DNA from: an uncultured Bacteroidales bacterium
GTDB taxonomy: Bacteria > Bacteroidota > Bacteroidia > Bacteroidales > Paludibacteraceae
Assembly (NCBI GenBank): GCA_946411385.1
Contig: CAMKDV010000019.1
Coordinates: 1 to 39,112, forward strand
Length of the DNA: 39,112 bases
Direction of reading: 5' to 3'
The notes under the pieces were generated by a model, which was not told the DNA's origin, searched no databases, and was given only the letters and a program-made list of their open reading frames with translations. Positions 36,102 through 39,112 of the stretch are shown here, piece by piece. A program made the position numbers and the translations under genes. The stretch's first letter is position 1; each line of letters starts with the position of its first letter.

Positions 36102-37538
36102 ATGAAACGCTTGCTATCCTTATTCGTACTACTGGCCACAATGGCTTGGAGTACATGGGCAGATGAGACGATCACCGTCACTGCCAACAGCGAAGATATA
36201 AGCCAAGCGCTCGACCTGAAAGCGGTGGCTACGCTCTTCGGTACAGTGAAGAACGTTGAGGAGTTCGAAACGCTTCTCAATAACCCCGATTCGGCTTTCA
36301 CGAATCTTGACCTCAACGGCGATGGTATAGTTGATTACCTGCGCGTGGTAGAGACCTCGGCCGACAACAAGCACCTCGTTGTCATACAAGCCGTTCTCGC
36401 CAAAGATGTCTTCCAGGACGTAGCATCCATCTATGTCGAGAAAGATGAGGTAACCGGTGAAGTGACCACCCAGGTCATAGGTGATGAATATGTCTATGGT
36501 GCCAACTATGTGATAGAGCCGGTATATATCTACCGTCCGTACATCTACGACTGGTTCTGGGATCCGTTCTGGGTATGTTGGACCTCGCCGTACTACTGGG
36601 ATTTCTATCCCCATTGGTGGCACCACTGGTACTGCTGGTCGTACGATCGCTACTGGCATCATTGCTATCATTGGCATCACTGCCATCCCTACTGCTCGTT
36701 CCGTTATGCATCGCGTCCGCGCTCTGCATATCACGACATGAGGCACACCGTAGCTCGTCACGAATATGCTCGCGCACACAACGACCGTTCGTTTGCTTCG
36801 CGTAACGCCGGTCACACCAACGCTCGTACCATCGCACCGCGTGCAACGTCCTCTCGCTCGTTCAGCGGCGGCGCAGCACCTTCCCGGCAGGGTAGTGTAG
36901 CAGCCACACGCGTAGGGGGAGCACCCACAGCTTCGCGACGCTCCGGCAACAACACCTTCGGCAGCTCCGCAGTTCGTAGCACAGCTTATGCTTCGTCCAC
37001 GCGACAGGCAGCATCCGCACATCGCGGTTCGGCTCCGGCACAGCGCAGCAGTACAGCGCCCGCACAACGCGGCGGTCAGTCGTCACAGCGCTCCACGTCT
37101 GTCTCTGTGCAGCGTACCGCCACTACGGCTCCCGCACGCAGCGGACAACCTGTACAGCGTTCCACCAGCGTAGCGTCAACGTCAAGTCGTAGCTCATCGC
37201 CTTCACGCAGTTCGGCTACCACTACGCGCAGCACCGCTCCTACGCGCTCCTCAAGCAGCGCAAGCAGCTACAGCGGTTCACGTTCGTCAAGCTCGTCTAC
37301 GCGAAGCAGTGCTCCCGCTCGTTCGTCAAGCAGCTCCGGCTATAGCGGTTCACGCTCTTCGAGCAGCTCGTCCTCATCGCGCAGCAGCGGTGGTTACAGC
37401 GGCGGTTCGCGCTCTGGTGGTGGTGGCTATAGCGGCGGACACTCAGGCGGACACTCCGGTGGAGGTTACAGCGGTGGTGGACATTCCGGCGGTGGCGGCG
37501 GTGGCCGTTCCGGTGGAGGTGGTTCTACCAGACGATAA
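36102..37538 (+). CDS. Exported protein with EF-hand-like loop, Trp/Tyr/His-rich core and Ser/Arg/Gly-rich tail
   Basis: Exported protein of 478 residues, signal peptide 1-20. Residues 21-130 form a folded domain with the calcium-type loop DLNGDGIVD (70-78). Residues about 135-205 are extraordinarily rich in aromatic residues and histidine (for example DWFWDPFWVCW, HWWHHWYCWSYDRYWHH), which could bind metal or heme or pack against membranes. From about 205 the chain is basic Ser/Arg/Thr/Ala, then a long Ser/Arg run, and finally Gly/Ser/His repeats (YSGGHSGG). The tail is probably disordered. I do not recognise a named family. A sigma-54-like promoter suggests stress- or signal-dependent expression. 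The phosphopantetheinyl transferase gene starts 37 bases after the stop. Confidence 0.75.
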   Translation: MKRLLSLFVLLATMAWSTWADETITVTANSEDISQALDLKAVATLFGTVKNVEEFETLLNNPDSAFTNLDLNGDGIVDYLRVVETSADNKHLVVIQAVLAKDVFQDVASIYVEKDEVTGEVTTQVIGDEYVYGANYVIEPVYIYRPYIYDWFWDPFWVCWTSPYYWDFYPHWWHHWYCWSYDRYWHHCYHWHHCHPYCSFRYASRPRSAYHDMRHTVARHEYARAHNDRSFASRNAGHTNARTIAPRATSSRSFSGGAAPSRQGSVAATRVGGAPTASRRSGNNTFGSSAVRSTAYASSTRQAASAHRGSAPAQRSSTAPAQRGGQSSQRSTSVSVQRTATTAPARSGQPVQRSTSVASTSSRSSSPSRSSATTTRSTAPTRSSSSASSYSGSRSSSSSTRSSAPARSSSSSGYSGSRSSSSSSSSRSSGGYSGGSRSGGGGYSGGHSGGHSGGGYSGGGHSGGGGGGRSGGGGSTRR

Positions 37539-37575
37539 ACCGGATTGTTGATACGTTCTTTCATCGCGATAAAGG

Positions 37576-38244
37576 ATGTTCTACCGAATAGAAAATATTC
37601 CCGATGAGCAAACCATGCAAGCGGTAGTGGCTAATCTGCTACCGCTTGTTCCTTTTGCCCGACGCGACAAAGCTCTGCGCTACAAGCATCTTCATGGTCA
37701 GTATACCTGCCTGCGCACTTGGCAACTGCTGCATTCGTTGCTTATTGAGCATGCTTGGCTGCCGGCCGATTTCCCGCTTGCCGATCTCACCTACACCGAG
37801 GATGCTCATGGCAAACCATGGCTCTCGATAGCCCCATCACATGGCAAGCTCTCGGAAGGTTCATCACATGACAAACCATCGGTTGGTTCCTCGCCTCTAT
37901 ATTTTTCTCTTTCGCACACCAAGACGGCTCTTGCCGTTGCCATTGCCCGCTTTCCCATTGGCATTGATATTGAGACCATCATCTCCGACCGACGGCTCGA
38001 TCAGACCTTTCTTGATCACACCATGAGCCTTGCCGAACAAACCGCCATCCGCGCTGCGGCTGATCCCTGTTTGGCTTTTACGGAACTGTGGACGCGCAAA
38101 GAAGCGCTCTTCAAGGCGCTCGGTACCGGCATCGAGATGGCATCTCTGCCATCGCTCTTGGCTGATCCCGGCTCCTGTACCTTCCTCTCCGCCCATGCCG
38201 ATACCTATGCCTATTCCATAGCCTCCCTTCAGGCATCTTTGTAA
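37576..38244 (+). CDS. 4'-phosphopantetheinyl transferase (Sfp-type)
   Basis: Transfers phosphopantetheine from CoA to a carrier protein serine. The signature is complete: FSLSHTKTALAVAI (110-123), D131 and E133 in GIDIE, and WTRKEALFKALG (172-183). The length of 222 fits Sfp-type enzymes. Between the conserved HGKPWLS (79-84) and FSLSHT lies an insert of two 9-residue units, SHGKLSEGS and SHDKPSVGS, encoded by a 27-base tandem duplication (37837-37863, 37864-37890). No AcpS is in the window, so it cannot be said whether this serves fatty-acid synthesis or a secondary pathway. The same-strand gene upstream is unrelated. Confidence 0.88.
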   Translation: MFYRIENIPDEQTMQAVVANLLPLVPFARRDKALRYKHLHGQYTCLRTWQLLHSLLIEHAWLPADFPLADLTYTEDAHGKPWLSIAPSHGKLSEGSSHDKPSVGSSPLYFSLSHTKTALAVAIARFPIGIDIETIISDRRLDQTFLDHTMSLAEQTAIRAAADPCLAFTELWTRKEALFKALGTGIEMASLPSLLADPGSCTFLSAHADTYAYSIASLQASL

Positions 38245-38516
38245 TATGTTTTGGCTGAAATGGGGCAGAAAATGTTCTGTTTCCCGCCAGGAAACCTCTC
38301 CGAACCCCTATAAATACTACCTTGCATAAGACTTGTATTGGGTGATTATTGCGTGATTATTGAGTGGTTATTGCGTGATTGCCTTTATAGGGGGCACTGG
38401 CTGACTAAACCGGTCTTTATTTCGCGCCTTTTCACCCCTTCTTATCCCTCTTTGCAACATTTGTTTGGCAGAAAATGGCAAAAAATGGCAAAAAATGCAT
38501 GTTTTTTAGAGAAAAA
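38245..38516. other. Intergenic region upstream of the rRNA operon
   Basis: No gene seen. It holds the 11-bp array at 38333-38387 and, from about 38463, phased A-tracts: ATGGCAAAAA recurs every 10 bases immediately upstream of the rRNA -33 box. A short hairpin CAGAA/TTCTG lies near 38270 but lacks a T run, so no terminator is called for the phosphopantetheinyl transferase gene. Confidence 0.5.
38333..38387 (+). repeat. 11-bp tandem array, 5 units of GATTATTGCGT type
   Basis: TTGTATTGGGT, GATTATTGCGT, GATTATTGAGT, GGTTATTGCGT and GATTGCCTTTA follow at exact 11-base steps. The unit resembles that of the array at 11571-11636 (GATAATGGGCT). Confidence 0.85.
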
Positions 38517-38548
38517 TTTGCGTATATGAAAAAAATGTCGTACCTTTG
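38517..38548 (+). promoter_or_regulatory. rRNA operon promoter with phased A-tracts
   Basis: TTTG (38517-38520), a 20-base spacer and TACCTTTG (38541-38548) match the consensus. The preceding 50 bases carry A-tracts spaced 10 bases apart, suited to an UP-element-like or intrinsically bent region, as expected for a strong rRNA promoter. Transcription should start near 38554. Confidence 0.9.
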
Positions 38549-38553
38549 CATCC

Positions 38554-39063
38554 GCTTTTGAGAAACAAGCGTGTTTCCCTTTTCTCCCGAAAGGCTGAGC
38601 GCCGTCCTTGTGACGGTCATCAGAGGTAGGGTATTAAAATTTGAATCTTCCTATGAGGTTCTAATTTTTTTGCGCTCTAAAATCCGAGAAAAGTAAAGCA
38701 CCTTGAAATCAGGGGTCCCCAAAGAAATCGCAAGATTTCGCATGGGGAGAGCGGAGGCACGCGTCGCCTTAATGCCGCCTAGCGGCATCCGATGCGACCG
38801 CGTTGCCGAACGCGACGTTCTTTGAAAGATTGTTCAATCAAGATGTAGTACAAGAGAATGGTACACATAATCGAGGCGTAAGCCGAGAAGATGTGACCGA
38901 TTGGGTCTGCGCCTTATATAATATATATTGTATATGCGTGCAGAAGTCAAGTCCCTTGTCGATTCCATTAAGGAATGAATCAGCCAAGTTTGGCTGATCA
39001 AGTGCAACTACGAAAATAAGTCGTTTGAGTGTAGGATGAGCTTTTTGTTATAATTGATATTTT
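38554..39063 (+). other. 16S rRNA leader, structured, about 510 nt
   Basis: The leader contains strong hairpins: ATGCCGC/GCGGCAT (38773-38789), extended by GTCGC/GCGAC outside it, and CGCGTT/AACGCG (38800-38815). TTCTTTGAAAGATTGTTCAAT follows near 38819, typical of Bacteroidetes rRNA leaders and possibly an antitermination or processing site. A 64-codon frame here (38803-38997) is not supported as a gene. Confidence 0.7.
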
Positions 39064-39112
39064 ACAACGAAGAGTTTGATCCTGGCTCAGGATGAACGCT
39101 AGCGACAGGCCT
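39064..39112 (+). rRNA. rrs: 16S ribosomal RNA, 5' end (partial, runs off the window)
   Basis: AGAGTTTGATCCTGGCTCAG (39071-39090) is the universal 16S 5' signature (primer 27F region), followed by GATGAACGCTAGCGACAGGC, which fits Bacteroidales. Only 49 bases are inside the window; the exact 5' end is set by analogy with E. coli. Confidence 0.97.

Noticed and set aside
38803..38997. 64-codon frame in the 16S leader
   Set aside because: It lies in the structured rRNA leader transcript and overlaps hairpins; better explained as non-coding.

Overview
The window looks like a Bacteroidales (Bacteroidetes) chromosome. The last 49 bases are the start of a 16S rRNA gene with a Bacteroidales-type 5' end. 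At least eight sites match the Bacteroidetes housekeeping promoter (TTTG, exactly 20 bases, TAnnTTTG). Start codons mostly lack Shine-Dalgarno sequences. A secreted nuclease carries a type IX secretion-like tail, and the amylase resembles SusA. No tRNA or CRISPR array was seen.

Layout. (1) 1-3863, minus: secreted GH13 amylase, YihY/BrkB membrane protein and the RNase P RNA. (2) 3931-9075, plus: divergent promoter, an unannotated 55-residue membrane protein, parC, parE and a small Cys/His protein. (3) 9125-9946, minus: TtcA-like tRNA thiolation protein. (4) 10.1-19.7 kb: accessory island with a DUF4143-type ATPase flanked by 11/22-bp repeat arrays, about 1.2 kb of repeat-rich DNA without genes, a LytTR-like protein, a 34-residue gene with its own promoter and terminator, a type III restriction-modification pair (mod-res) behind a roughly 300-nt leader, and a RhuM remnant with an internal deletion. 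(5) 19.7-24.2 kb: two secreted proteins sharing a C-terminal motif. (6) 24.2-26.7 kb: HD-domain protein, BRO-type protein with palindromes around its start, and fmt. (7) 26.8-35.0 kb, minus: a tightly packed operon in the order EamA transporter, glyA, secreted nuclease, ligA, DUF6913-like, dapA, nadK. (8) 35.0-38.2 kb, plus: steroid 5-alpha-reductase-like protein, a Trp/His/Tyr- and Ser/Gly-rich exported protein behind a sigma-54-like promoter, and a phosphopantetheinyl transferase. (9) 38.3-39.1 kb: rRNA promoter, structured leader and 16S start.

The most unusual signal is not a protein. Short degenerate tandem arrays fall into two size classes: 7 bp (four loci, two of them exactly 12 units and 84 bp long) and 11 or 22 bp (five arrays, three packed upstream of the DUF4143-type ATPase and one across its 3' end). 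They keep their period while the unit sequence changes from locus to locus. The other leads are the 34-residue gene or small RNA at 13.1-13.35 kb, the long mod leader, the palindromes at the BRO gene, and the palindrome cluster at 19.45-19.57 kb. All family assignments come from reading motifs by eye; no database search was run.
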